A stretch of DNA of 64,000 nucleotides, taken from contig CAWKLQ010000012.1 in NCBI GenBank assembly GCA_963850525.1, forward strand, positions 186,001-250,000, read 5' to 3'. The stretch's first letter is position 1. Each line of letters starts with the position of its first letter. This stretch comes from JAEMQF01 sp963850525. GTDB taxonomy: Bacteria; Pseudomonadota; Gammaproteobacteria; Burkholderiales; Burkholderiaceae_C. A program made the position numbers and the translations under genes. Positions 28,728-37,539 of the stretch are shown one piece after another. The notes below the pieces were generated by a model. That model ran no database searches, was not told the DNA's origin, and saw only the letters and a list, made by a program, of their open reading frames with translations.

Positions 28728-29644
28728 ACGAAATCGCTTTGCTGATCGCCGCGACGCTGGCTTCGGGAACGCCGCTGGCGATTGCCGGCCTCGGGTTGCT
28801 GCTCAATGAAAAAGCCGGCGTGCTGAATCTCGGCGCCGAAGGCATGATGCTTGTCGCGGCGATCGCCGGTTTTGCCGCGGCGTTCCTGACGGGCAGCGAC
28901 ACGCTCGCCTTCGTTGCCGGTGCTGCGGCGGGCGGCCTGCTCGCTGCGGCCTTCGGCGCACTCGTGATCTGGCTCAACACCAATCAGTACGCGACGGGCC
29001 TCGCCGTGAGCCTGTTCGGCTACGGCTTCTCGGCGTTCGTCGGCGTCGGGTTTGTCGGCAAGAAACTCGCGGACCGCCCCGCATTCGAGATCCCCTTCCT
29101 GGCCGATATTCCGCTGCTTGGGCCTGCACTGTTCAAGCAACACCCGATGGTCTACATCGCGATCGGCTTGATGTTCGGATGCATGTGGTTCCTCTACCGC
29201 AGCCGCGCCGGACTGGTGTTGCGCGCGATCGGTGAGTCGCCCGAATCGGCGCACGCGCTGGGCTACAAGGTGCGCTGGATTCGCCTCGCCGCAGTGGTCA
29301 CGGGCGGCATGCTTTGCGGCGTTGCGGGCGCGTTCTTGTCGGTCGTTTACGCGCCGCTCTGGGTCGAGGGGCTGGTCGCAGGGCGCGGCTGGATTGCGCT
29401 GGCGCTGACCACCTTCGCGACCTGGCGCCCGCTGCGCGTGCTGCTCGGCGCCTACCTGTTCGGTGGCGTGACGATGCTGCAATTTGCCCTGCAGGGCGCG
29501 GGGGTGGACGTGTCAAGCCAGCTGCTCGCGATGCTGCCTTACCTGGCGACGATCGTCGTGCTCGCGCTGATCAGCCGCAACCCGGCGTGGATCCGCATCA
29601 ACATGCCGGCGTCGCTTGGAAAGTCGTTTCACCCCGGCACATAA
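28724..29644 (+). CDS. BMP-type ABC transporter permease 2
   Basis: 306 residues and about eight to nine membrane segments. GVLNLGAEGMMLVAA is the BPD_transp_2 signature shared with permease 1. It overlaps permease 1 by four bases (ATGA), so translation is coupled, and GGAGGAAAAG precedes the start. The two permeases form the membrane channel of the importer whose ATPase is encoded at 26036 and receptor at 29686. Confidence 0.9.
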   Translation: MNEIALLIAATLASGTPLAIAGLGLLLNEKAGVLNLGAEGMMLVAAIAGFAAAFLTGSDTLAFVAGAAAGGLLAAAFGALVIWLNTNQYATGLAVSLFGYGFSAFVGVGFVGKKLADRPAFEIPFLADIPLLGPALFKQHPMVYIAIGLMFGCMWFLYRSRAGLVLRAIGESPESAHALGYKVRWIRLAAVVTGGMLCGVAGAFLSVVYAPLWVEGLVAGRGWIALALTTFATWRPLRVLLGAYLFGGVTMLQFALQGAGVDVSSQLLAMLPYLATIVVLALISRNPAWIRINMPASLGKSFHPGT

Positions 29645-29685
29645 TTGCGCTGCCGTTTTTTTCGCCAACAACAGGAGACCTGTTC

Positions 29686-30858
29686 ATGACTCAGATGTCC
29701 AAACGTTCAATCCTCAAGTGGAGCGGCTTGGCCACCGTCGCTGCCGCGGCTGCGCTCGTGGGCTGCGGCAAGAAGGAGGAGCCCGCCAAACCTGCGGCCA
29801 CTGCGGCTGCGCCTGCGTCGGCAGCCGCACCCGCGCCCGCGCCGAAAGCCGAGCCGTTCAAGGCCGCGTGGGTTTACGTCGGCCCGGTGGGCGACGCCGG
29901 CTGGACCTTCGCGCACGACCAGGGCCGCAAGGCCGTCGAAGCCGAGTTCGGCGACAAGGTAAAGACGACCTTCGTCGAAAAGGTGCCCGAAGGTGCGGAT
30001 GCAGAGCGCGTGATTCGCGACCTGGCCTCCCAGGGCAACAAGATCATCTTCGCCACCTCGTTCGGCTTCATGGAGCAGATGCTCAAAGTCGCGAGTGAAT
30101 TCCCCGACGTGAAGTTCGAGCACGCCACCGGCTACAAGACGGCGCCGAACATGCGCATCTACGACGCCAAGTTCTATGAAGACGCGTACCTTGCCGGCGT
30201 CGTCGCGGGCAGCATGACGAAGACGAATACGCTGGGCTTCGTCGCCTCCTTCCCGATCCCCGAAGTGCTGCGCAACATCAACGCCTTTACGCTGGGCGCG
30301 CAGAGCGTCAACCCCAAGGTCAAGACCAAGGTCGTGTGGATCAGCTCGTGGTTCGACCCTCCCAAGGAAAGCGAAGCCGCACAAAGCATGATCAACGGCG
30401 GTGCCGACGTGCTGCTGCAAAACACCGACTCGTCGGCGGTGCTGCAAACGGCGGAGAAGAACGGCAAGTTCGCGTTCGGCTGGGACAGCGACATGAGCGC
30501 GGTCGCGCCCAAGGCGCACCTCGCTTCTTGCGTCGTCATCTGGGACGGCTACTACAAGAAGGCGGTCAAGGAAGCGATGGAGGGCAGCTGGAAAACCGAG
30601 CGCACCGTGAGGGGCGTCAAGGAAGGGCAAAACGCGCTCGCCAAGGTCGCCGACTTCGTTCCAGAAGGCGCAAAGAAGAAGGTCGACGAGATCAAGGACG
30701 GCATGAAGGCGGGCACGTTTGAAGTCTTCACCGGCCCGATCATGGGCGCCGACGGCAAGGAGCGCCTGGCCAAAGACATGAAAGCCGACCAGGCGTGGAA
30801 AGACAAGGTCGACTTCTACGTGAAGGGCGTGGAAGGGAAGATTCCCTCGGGCAAGTAG
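29686..30858 (+). CDS. BMP-family substrate-binding lipoprotein
   Basis: 390 residues. The lipobox (ALVGC, Cys27) is followed by an Ala/Pro-rich tether and a BMP/PnrA-like binding domain (AWVYVGPVGDAGWTFAHDQG, FATSFGFMEQM, ADVLLQNTDSSAV). BMP-type receptors bind nucleosides or purine bases. The neighbours, guanine deaminase and xanthine dehydrogenase, suggest a purine base such as guanine, xanthine or hypoxanthine (inference). The ATG at 29686 has CAGGAGA upstream. It is the last gene of the transporter operon. Confidence 0.92.
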   Translation: MTQMSKRSILKWSGLATVAAAAALVGCGKKEEPAKPAATAAAPASAAAPAPAPKAEPFKAAWVYVGPVGDAGWTFAHDQGRKAVEAEFGDKVKTTFVEKVPEGADAERVIRDLASQGNKIIFATSFGFMEQMLKVASEFPDVKFEHATGYKTAPNMRIYDAKFYEDAYLAGVVAGSMTKTNTLGFVASFPIPEVLRNINAFTLGAQSVNPKVKTKVVWISSWFDPPKESEAAQSMINGGADVLLQNTDSSAVLQTAEKNGKFAFGWDSDMSAVAPKAHLASCVVIWDGYYKKAVKEAMEGSWKTERTVRGVKEGQNALAKVADFVPEGAKKKVDEIKDGMKAGTFEVFTGPIMGADGKERLAKDMKADQAWKDKVDFYVKGVEGKIPSGK

Positions 30859-30887
30859 GCGGGCGCGCGGCGGTCACGTCGACCCGC

Positions 30888-30959
30888 TACAGCTTATGGT
30901 GTGTTTTTCAATAGTACAGCTTATAATGCGTAGAACCGAAATACAAATCTAAAGCTGTA
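30888..30959 (+). promoter_or_regulatory. hipBA promoter with three TACAGCTT boxes
   Basis: TACAGCTT occurs at 30888 and 30915 in direct orientation and as the inverse AAGCTGTA at 30952-30959, ending on the first base of the hipB start codon. A perfect -10 TATAAT lies at 30922-30927, next to the second box. No clear -35 is visible. The arrangement fits autorepression by HipB, as in known hipBA operons. Confidence 0.6.
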
Positions 30960-31234
30960 TGAGCGAATTTGTCGTGCGCACGCCCGGGCAGCTCTCCGGG
31001 TTGCTGCGTGGCTTTCGGGACGCGCGCGGCCTGACCCAGGTGGATGCGGCGGCCCGCCTCGGCGTCACGCAGCAAACCCTGTCGGCGCTGGAGCGCAACG
31101 CCGACAGGGTGAGCGCGGCGCGGCTCATGAAGCTGCTTGCGATCCTCGGCGTCGAGCTCGTCTTGCGCGAGACGGTGAGCGAACCGGCGCTGCCGCGCGA
31201 GGCGGCACGCCGCTCCGGCAAGGCCACCTGGTAG
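30959..31234 (+). CDS. hipB: HipB-like antitoxin/repressor
   Basis: 91 residues. A single XRE-type helix-turn-helix occupies residues 11-65 (LSGLLRGFRDARGLTQVDAA, then GVTQQTLSALERNADRVS). It is followed by a short C-terminal strand and basic tail. It should repress its own operon at the TACAGCTT boxes upstream and hold HipA inactive. HipA starts 3 bases after the stop. The region upstream is AT-rich compared with neighbouring genes. Confidence 0.88.
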   Translation: MSEFVVRTPGQLSGLLRGFRDARGLTQVDAAARLGVTQQTLSALERNADRVSAARLMKLLAILGVELVLRETVSEPALPREAARRSGKATW

Positions 31235-31237
31235 TCC

Positions 31238-32608
31238 ATGGCTGGGCGCTCGGGTGCGCGCAGCCTCGCGCTGTGGATGAATGGCGAAAACGTCGGCGTC
31301 TGGAGCGCCGGGCCCGAGGGCGATCGACTGGTCTACGCGCGGTCCTGGCTCGATTCCACGCAGGGCCGGCCGCTCTCGCTGTCGTTGCCGTTTCGGCCCG
31401 GCAACCCCGCGCACACCGGGGCCGCGGTGCGCGCCTATTTCGACAATCTGCTGCCCGACAGCCAGCCCATCCGCGAGCGCTTGGCTCGAAGGTTCAGGGC
31501 GCCGACGGCAGATGCCTTCGACCTGCTGTCGCAAATCGGTCGCGATTGCGTGGGCGCGCTGCAAATCACTCCGGGAAGTGTCGCGCCTGGCAGCGTGAAG
31601 CAAATTCGGGCCCGCGCGCTGGACGAAGCCAATGTCGCCAGGTTGCTGCGCGGAACGCTCACACCCGGCCCGTTGAGCGCCGCACGGGGTGCCGGCGATG
31701 CGGACGATGCGGTTGACGATTTCCGCATCTCGATCGCCGGTGCGCAGGAGAAGACCGCGCTCCTGTGGCGCGCTGGGCAATGGTGGCTCCCGCTCGGCAC
31801 CACGCCCACGACGCACATTCTCAAGTTGCCGCTGGGCCGAGTGGGCCCGCGGCAATTGGACCTGCGCGACTCGGTCGAGAACGAATGGCTGTGCGCGCAG
31901 ATCCTCGCGGCCTATGGCCTGCCGGTGGCGCGCTGCCACCCGTTGCGCTTCGAGGAGCAAAGCGTGCTCGGCGTCGAGCGCTTCGACCGCCGCTTCGCCG
32001 ACAACGGCGCCTGGATCGTGCGCCTGCCTCAGGAAGACATGTGCCAGGCCACCGCGACCCCGCCGCACGCGAAATACGAGGCCGATGGCGGCCCGGGGAT
32101 GGCGCGCATTCTCGACGTGCTGAACGGCTCGCGGCGCCGCACCCAGGACCGCGAAACCTTCTTTCGCGCGCAGCTCCTGTTCTGGCTGCTGTGCGCGCCC
32201 GATGGCCACGCCAAGAACTTCAGCATCGCGCTGCACCCGGGTGGCGCCTATTCGATGACGCCGCTGTACGACGTGATGTCGGCCTACCCGGTGCTCGGCG
32301 AGGGGCCAGGGCGCATCTCGCCGCACCGCGTCAAGCTGGCGATGGCGTTGCGTTCGAAGAATGCGCACTGGCGCATGCGCGACATCTTGCGCCGCCATTG
32401 GGTCGAACTGGGCCGTCGCCACGGCGTGGTGTCGGACAGCGGGCAGGGCGTGGACGCGACGATCGACGAGATGGTCGCGCGCACGCCCGAGGTCTTGCGC
32501 AGCGTCGGCGCGGCATTGCCCAAGGGCTTTCCGGCGCGTGTGGCAGAGCCGATTCTGGGCGGCTTGCGCGAGGCCGTGCGAAGGCTTGAGGGAGCAACGC
32601 TGGCATGA
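31238..32608 (+). CDS. hipA: HipA-like serine/threonine kinase toxin
   Basis: 456 residues. The N-terminal HipA_N domain (residues 10-110) is followed by the kinase: a P-loop-like SIAGAQEK (165-172) that also holds the inhibitory autophosphorylation serine position, the catalytic Asp in DGHAKNFS (Asp322), and the metal-binding Asp in TPLYDVMS (Asp345). All key residues are present, so the kinase should be active. E. coli HipA phosphorylates glutamyl-tRNA synthetase and causes growth arrest; other HipA homologues have other tRNA-synthetase targets, so the target here is unknown. Confidence 0.9.
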   Translation: MAGRSGARSLALWMNGENVGVWSAGPEGDRLVYARSWLDSTQGRPLSLSLPFRPGNPAHTGAAVRAYFDNLLPDSQPIRERLARRFRAPTADAFDLLSQIGRDCVGALQITPGSVAPGSVKQIRARALDEANVARLLRGTLTPGPLSAARGAGDADDAVDDFRISIAGAQEKTALLWRAGQWWLPLGTTPTTHILKLPLGRVGPRQLDLRDSVENEWLCAQILAAYGLPVARCHPLRFEEQSVLGVERFDRRFADNGAWIVRLPQEDMCQATATPPHAKYEADGGPGMARILDVLNGSRRRTQDRETFFRAQLLFWLLCAPDGHAKNFSIALHPGGAYSMTPLYDVMSAYPVLGEGPGRISPHRVKLAMALRSKNAHWRMRDILRRHWVELGRRHGVVSDSGQGVDATIDEMVARTPEVLRSVGAALPKGFPARVAEPILGGLREAVRRLEGATLA

Positions 32609-32648
32609 CCACGCGCCGGGCTTGCACGGCACCGCGATCCGCGGGACC

Positions 32649-34679
32649 TCATGCCGGCTGCAATTCCTTGCGAAAGAACTGCATTGCGAGCGCTGCCAAC
32701 ACCAAGCCGAAGCCGAGCGCATCGGCAATGGCGCCCGGGTAGACCAGCGCAATGCCGGCGGTCAGAAACATCCAGCGCTCAATCAGCGTCGTGCGCTTCA
32801 GCGCCCAGCCCTGAAAACCCGCGGCGAGCGCGCCGATGCCCACCGCGGCAGTCAACGCGACCTGCGCGATCGACCACCAGTTGGCCGATGCAAGCGCTTT
32901 TGCCGAACCCATCAACAACAGGCCCTGGCCCTCAGGGGCGAGCACGAACATGAAAGGCACGAGGAAGGCCGGCACGGTGTACTTCCAGCATTGCAGCGTC
33001 GTCTTGTACGGGTCGCCGCCGGTGATTGCCGCGGCGGCGAACGGCGACAGCGCGGTCGGCGGTGACACCTCCGAGAGCACGGCGTAGTAGAAGATGAACA
33101 TGTGCGCAGCGAAGTCGGGCACGCCCAGCTTGATGAGCGCAGGTGCGGCGATCACCGCGCAGATGATGTAGGAGGCGGTCACCGGCACCGCCAGGCCGAC
33201 GATCCAGACGACGAGCGACGTGAACACGGCGGTGAGCAGCAGCGAGCCGCCGGCGTAGTCGATGACGATCGAGCTGAACTTCAGGCCCAGACCCGTCAGC
33301 GTGACGACGCCGACGATGATTCCCGCGCCGGCGCACGTCGCGGCGACGTTGAGCACGCCGGTCGAGCCGGCTTGCATCGCCTTGACGAACGGCGAGCCGA
33401 ACACGTGCTCGCGAAGCGACCCCTTGCCCTGGAACAAGTCGTAGGACAGGAGCGCGCAGTCGCGCCGCAGAAAGCTCGTGGCGCACGACACGACGGTCGC
33501 CCAGAACACCGAGAGCACGGGCGAGAAGCCCCACATCATGAAGACGACGATCGACACCAGCGACAGAAAGTGGAACCAGTAGTTCTTCGTGAGGTGCCAG
33601 AGGCTGTCGACCTTGTCGAAGACGACGTTGCCCATGCCGTACTTGCGCGCGTCGATTTCGACCATCAGGAAGAGGGCCAGGTAATACAAAATCGTCGGCA
33701 CGACGGCCATCAGCAGCACGTCGAGGTAGGAGATCTTCAGGAACTCGGCGATCAGGAAAGCCGCAGCGCCGAGCACCGGTGGCGAAATGATTGCGCCCAG
33801 GCCCCCCGCGGCGAGCAGGCCGCCCGCGGCGTTCTTCTCGTAGCCGACCTTGGCGAGCATCGGGTAAGCGACTGCGCCGAGCGTCACGGTGGTGGCCACC
33901 CCCGAGCCCGACGGTCCGCCCAGCAGAAACGACGCGAGCACGACGCTGCGCCCCGCGCCGGTGGGCTTGCCGCCCATTGCGGAGAACGAAAAGTCGATGT
34001 AGAACTTGCCCGCGCCCGAGTACTGCAGGAAGGCGCCGAAGATCGTGAACAGGATGATGAGCGACGCCGACACGTCCACCGCCACGCCGTAAATGCCTTC
34101 CAGCGTCATGTACATCACGCCCACAAGGCGGCCGACTTCGTAACCCTTGTGCGTCCACGGCGCGGGAAGCATCGGGCCCAGCAACGCGTAGGCGATGAAG
34201 CACGAGGTGATGATCGGCATGATCCAGCCGTTCGTGCGCCGCATCGCCTCCAACACGAGCACGATCAGCGCGACGCCGAACGCAATGTCCCATGGGTTCG
34301 GCGACGTGTTGCGATCCGTGATGTCGTCGCCACCCATCAGCAGGTAGACGACGACGCCGATCGCAAGCGCCGCGGCGAGCCAGTCCCACCACATGATGCG
34401 ATGCCGGAACCTGCGGCTGATCGGAAACATCAGGAAGCACAGGAACAGCACGAAGCCGACGTGCACCGGGCGCAGCGTCTGCGTCGGCACAATCGCGTAC
34501 GCCGTGTACAGGTGGAACGCCGACATGACGAAGGCGACGGCGACGACAAAGGCGCCGAGCCAACCCTGCAACTTGTTGGCTGCGCCTTCCTCGGCTTCGA
34601 TGAACTCCTCGGCCTTGTGCAGGGCCTCGTCGCTGACCGCGTTGGGGTCGGGCGATATGTGCAGAGTTTCTCGGCTCAT
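32649..34679 (-). CDS. TRAP transporter fused permease (DctQM type, TAXI system)
   Basis: 676 residues and some 16-18 hydrophobic segments. The N-terminal part corresponds to the small DctQ subunit and the rest to DctM, with LLGGPSGSGVATTVTLGAVA and AGGLGAIISPPVLGAAAFL typical of fused TAXI-TRAP permeases. The transporter uses a sodium or proton gradient to import carboxylates. The start at 34679 was chosen because the open frame upstream only translates the repeat at 34686-34768. Its receptor gene lies upstream at 34801-35766. Confidence 0.9.
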   Translation of the reverse strand: MSRETLHISPDPNAVSDEALHKAEEFIEAEEGAANKLQGWLGAFVVAVAFVMSAFHLYTAYAIVPTQTLRPVHVGFVLFLCFLMFPISRRFRHRIMWWDWLAAALAIGVVVYLLMGGDDITDRNTSPNPWDIAFGVALIVLVLEAMRRTNGWIMPIITSCFIAYALLGPMLPAPWTHKGYEVGRLVGVMYMTLEGIYGVAVDVSASLIILFTIFGAFLQYSGAGKFYIDFSFSAMGGKPTGAGRSVVLASFLLGGPSGSGVATTVTLGAVAYPMLAKVGYEKNAAGGLLAAGGLGAIISPPVLGAAAFLIAEFLKISYLDVLLMAVVPTILYYLALFLMVEIDARKYGMGNVVFDKVDSLWHLTKNYWFHFLSLVSIVVFMMWGFSPVLSVFWATVVSCATSFLRRDCALLSYDLFQGKGSLREHVFGSPFVKAMQAGSTGVLNVAATCAGAGIIVGVVTLTGLGLKFSSIVIDYAGGSLLLTAVFTSLVVWIVGLAVPVTASYIICAVIAAPALIKLGVPDFAAHMFIFYYAVLSEVSPPTALSPFAAAAITGGDPYKTTLQCWKYTVPAFLVPFMFVLAPEGQGLLLMGSAKALASANWWSIAQVALTAAVGIGALAAGFQGWALKRTTLIERWMFLTAGIALVYPGAIADALGFGLVLAALAMQFFRKELQPA

Positions 34680-34685
34680 TGAATC

Positions 34686-34768
34686 GTCATCCCGGCGAAT
34701 GCCAGGATCCATGGGGTTGATTTGCGGCGAGTGGATACCGGCTTGCGCCTGGCTTGCGCCGGTATGAC
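34686..34768. repeat. REPIN-like repeat locus 4 (degenerate)
   Basis: GTCATCCCGGCGAATGCCAGGATCCA and a diverged inverted partner (GTGGATACCGG ... GCCGGTATGAC). It sits between the TAXI receptor and its permease gene, so it may set different expression levels for the two. Confidence 0.75.
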
Positions 34769-34800
34769 GAGCGGGAAGGGCGCGGCGGCCCCGTATCAAG

Positions 34801-35766
34801 TCAATTGAGCTTGATGCCCTTTTCCGCAAAGTACTTCACTGCGCCGGGGTGGAACGGAATCGGCGACGCGCCGGTCTTCTGGTTTTCCAATTTGAAGTTC
34901 GCCGCTTCCTTGTGCACCGCGATCAAGTCGTCGCGCTTGTCGAAGATCGTCTTGACGATGTTGTACGCGGTCTTTTCGTCCATGCTTTCGTGGGCGATCA
35001 GGATGTTCATGACGGTGGCTTGTTTGTTGTCGGCCTCCATGCCCTTGTACATGTCTTTGGGAATCGCGTCTTCGATGTACAGATTGCCGTACTTCTTGTT
35101 CATCGCCGTCACCGTGTCGGCGTGGTCGATCATCTTCAGCTTGGTTCCCGGCGTGTTCGCCAGGTCGGTGACGGCTGCGGTGGGCAGGCCGCCAACCCAG
35201 AAGAAGGCGTCGATCTTGCCGTCCTTGATCGCGTTCACCGATTCGGCCACACCCAGGCGCTCGCGTTTCATGTCGCTGTCCTTGTCCAGGCCCGCGGCTT
35301 CGATGACGCGAAACGCCATCACTTCGGTCGCGCTGCCCGGCGATCCGGTCGAGACGCGTTTGCCTTTCAGGTCGGCCGTCTTGGTCACGCCGCGGCCTTC
35401 GATGCTGACGACGTGCATGCGGTTCGGGTACAGGATCATCAGCGTGCGCACCGCGACCTTGTTGCCCTTGAACTTGTCTTCACCGCGGTAGGCGTCCAGC
35501 GTCGCGTCGGCCATCGTGAGCGCGATGTAAGGTTTGCCGCTGCCGACGAGCTTGAGGTTGTCCACCGAGCCGCCCGTCACTTCGGCAGTCGCCTGCATGC
35601 CGGGCACGTATTTGGACAGCGCCGCGGCCATGCCGCCCCCCAGCGGGTAATACACGCCGCCGGTGCCGCCGGTGGCGATGGAGATGTTCTGCGCGTTCGC
35701 ACTGAACGTCAGCACGAGACCGGCGAGGAATGTGCCGACAGACGACTTGACGATGGTGAATTTCAT
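34801..35766 (-). CDS. TAXI-family TRAP transporter solute-binding protein
   Basis: 321 residues. The signal peptide is about 25 residues long (ending SANAQ). The TAXI hallmark ISIATGGTGGVYYPLGGGMA opens the mature domain, and FFWVGGLPTAAVTDLA is also typical. TAXI receptors bind small carboxylates such as glutamate or 2-oxoglutarate-like acids; the ligand here is unknown. The start at 35766 matches the signal peptide. It is transcribed with the fused permease downstream, separated by a REPIN-like repeat. Confidence 0.92.
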   Translation of the reverse strand: MKFTIVKSSVGTFLAGLVLTFSANAQNISIATGGTGGVYYPLGGGMAAALSKYVPGMQATAEVTGGSVDNLKLVGSGKPYIALTMADATLDAYRGEDKFKGNKVAVRTLMILYPNRMHVVSIEGRGVTKTADLKGKRVSTGSPGSATEVMAFRVIEAAGLDKDSDMKRERLGVAESVNAIKDGKIDAFFWVGGLPTAAVTDLANTPGTKLKMIDHADTVTAMNKKYGNLYIEDAIPKDMYKGMEADNKQATVMNILIAHESMDEKTAYNIVKTIFDKRDDLIAVHKEAANFKLENQKTGASPIPFHPGAVKYFAEKGIKLN

Positions 35767-36020
35767 GGTGACCCCCAAAGGATAAAACGCTGCCTGGAAT
35801 CGACAGGAGATTCTGGCGTGCAGCGGCAGGCCGGACTCTACAGAGTTTCCAGCACTGTGCCCGCAAATCGGAAGTGCGCACTGGCATTGCCCGGGTCCGC
35901 AGGGCACGACTCAGGGAAGGTACTTATGTGAGGGTGACGTACGGGAGCGCCGGTCGGTTCCAGAGTCATCGGACCGCAAGGTGGGTGAGAAGCCCGTCGG
36001 CTGAAGCGATGCCATGCGTG

Positions 36021-36800
36021 TCAGCGCGGCCGCACGGCCCGGGTCGCGATGCACACCGGCGAACGCGCGCTGAACAGCCACGTGTCGTCGAACCAGTGGT
36101 CTTCATAGAGTCCGATGATGGCCAAGCCGGCTTCGGTTTGGCCGCCGATCTGCAGCGTCAGCGAGTGGCTGTACTCGACGGGTTCGTGCGCTGCGATCTT
36201 CGCGCTCAGCTTGTCGGGCGCCAGGCTCTTCTCATCCGAATAGGGCAGCGAATACTTGACGACCAGCTCCCCGGTCGCGTCGGCTTCGTCGTGATCGAAC
36301 AGATACACCGCCGGGTTCATGAAGCCGCAGAGCAGATGGCCGCCCGGGCGCAGGACCCGGTAGCACTCGCGCCAGACCGGCGGGAGCTCACGCACGAAGA
36401 CGTTGGACGCGGGATGAAAAATCAAATCGAACGATGCATCGGCGAAGCCACTCAGGTCCGCCATGTCGCCGCGCACGCAGCGGATCGAGAGCCCTTCGCG
36501 TTCGGCAACCAGTTGGTCCTTGCGCAACTGCTCTTCGGAAAGGTCGAAGCTGACGACGTTCGCGCCCGCCGCCGCCAGCACGGGCGCCTGTTGGCCGCCG
36601 CCCGAGGCCAGGCAGAGAACGTCCTTGCCTGCGACATCGGACAACCAGGTTCTGGGCACGGGAGTCTTGGGCGTCAGAAGCAACTCGAAGTGCCCCGCCC
36701 TGGCCTTGGCGATCGTCGCCGCGTCAACGGGCTGCGCCCAGACGCTCGTCGACATGACGCCCGTGTTCCAGCTTTGACGATTGAGTTCGAGATAGTTCAT
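36021..36800 (-). CDS. SAM-dependent methyltransferase
   Basis: 259 residues, class I fold. Motif I is VLCLASGGGQQAPVLAAAGA with the acidic end of strand 2 in VVSFDLS; motif II/III lie in FDLIFHPASNVFV and YRVLRPGGHLLCGF. The substrate is unknown; similar proteins are annotated only as class I methyltransferases. The ATG at 36800 was chosen because the family sequence (NYLELNRQSWN) begins there. It lies 19 bases downstream of the livF-type gene on the same strand, so it may be co-transcribed. Confidence 0.85.
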   Translation of the reverse strand: MNYLELNRQSWNTGVMSTSVWAQPVDAATIAKARAGHFELLLTPKTPVPRTWLSDVAGKDVLCLASGGGQQAPVLAAAGANVVSFDLSEEQLRKDQLVAEREGLSIRCVRGDMADLSGFADASFDLIFHPASNVFVRELPPVWRECYRVLRPGGHLLCGFMNPAVYLFDHDEADATGELVVKYSLPYSDEKSLAPDKLSAKIAAHEPVEYSHSLTLQIGGQTEAGLAIIGLYEDHWFDDTWLFSARSPVCIATRAVRPR

Positions 36801-36819
36801 GGTCTTCGCGCGAAGAAGG

Positions 36820-37539
36820 TCAACCGTCCTGCGCCTCCAATCCAAGATAGGCCTTGCGAATCTCCGGCCGGTCCATCAGCTCGCTGGCCAGGCCTTGCGC
36901 GACGATACGGCCCTCTTCCATGACGTAGGCACGCTGGGCGAGCTGCATCGCCATCACGACGTTCTGCTCGACGAGCAGCACCGAGGTGCCCTGCGCATTG
37001 ATGTCGCGGATCGCGCGGAACATGTCGTGCACGATCAGCGGCGCCAGGCCCAGCGACGGCTCATCGAGCAGCAGCAGCGTCGGGCACGCCATCAAGGCGC
37101 GGCCGATGGCCACCATTTGCTGCTGCCCGCCGGAGAGTGCGCCCGCAGGTGCATGCAATTTTTCCTCGAGCACCGGGAACAACTGCAGCACATGCGCTAG
37201 CGTCTGCGCACGCCGCGCCTTCGCGTGGCGGCTGTAGCTGCCCAGAACCAGGTTGTCCTGCACGCTCATGGCGCTGAACAGGCGCCGGCCTTCGGGGACG
37301 ATGGCGATTCCGGCTTCGCAGAACCGGTGGCTGGGCAGGCGCGTGATGTCGCGCCCATTCAATCGCAGCTGACCTTCGCGCGCGCGCAGCAAGCCGGCGA
37401 TCGTGTTGATCAGGGTCGTCTTGCCGGCGCCATTGGGGCCGACGACGCACACCAGTTCGCCCCGCTGCACGTTCAGCGTCACGCCCCACAGCGCGGGCGC
37501 GGCGCCGTAGTTGACCTTGACGCCGGCCACATCAAGCAT
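36820..37539 (-). CDS. livF: Branched-chain amino acid-type ABC transporter ATPase (LivF)
   Basis: 239 residues. Walker A GPNGAGKTT, signature LSGGQQQM, Walker B LLLLDEPSLGLAP and H-loop LLVEQN are present. The length and PEGRRLFSAMSV motif are typical of LivF. It overlaps the end of the permease-ATPase fusion gene by 8 bases. With a dioxygenase gene at the other end of the operon, the transported compound may be aromatic or another carboxylate rather than an amino acid (inference). Confidence 0.92.
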   Translation of the reverse strand: MLDVAGVKVNYGAAPALWGVTLNVQRGELVCVVGPNGAGKTTLINTIAGLLRAREGQLRLNGRDITRLPSHRFCEAGIAIVPEGRRLFSAMSVQDNLVLGSYSRHAKARRAQTLAHVLQLFPVLEEKLHAPAGALSGGQQQMVAIGRALMACPTLLLLDEPSLGLAPLIVHDMFRAIRDINAQGTSVLLVEQNVVMAMQLAQRAYVMEEGRIVAQGLASELMDRPEIRKAYLGLEAQDG

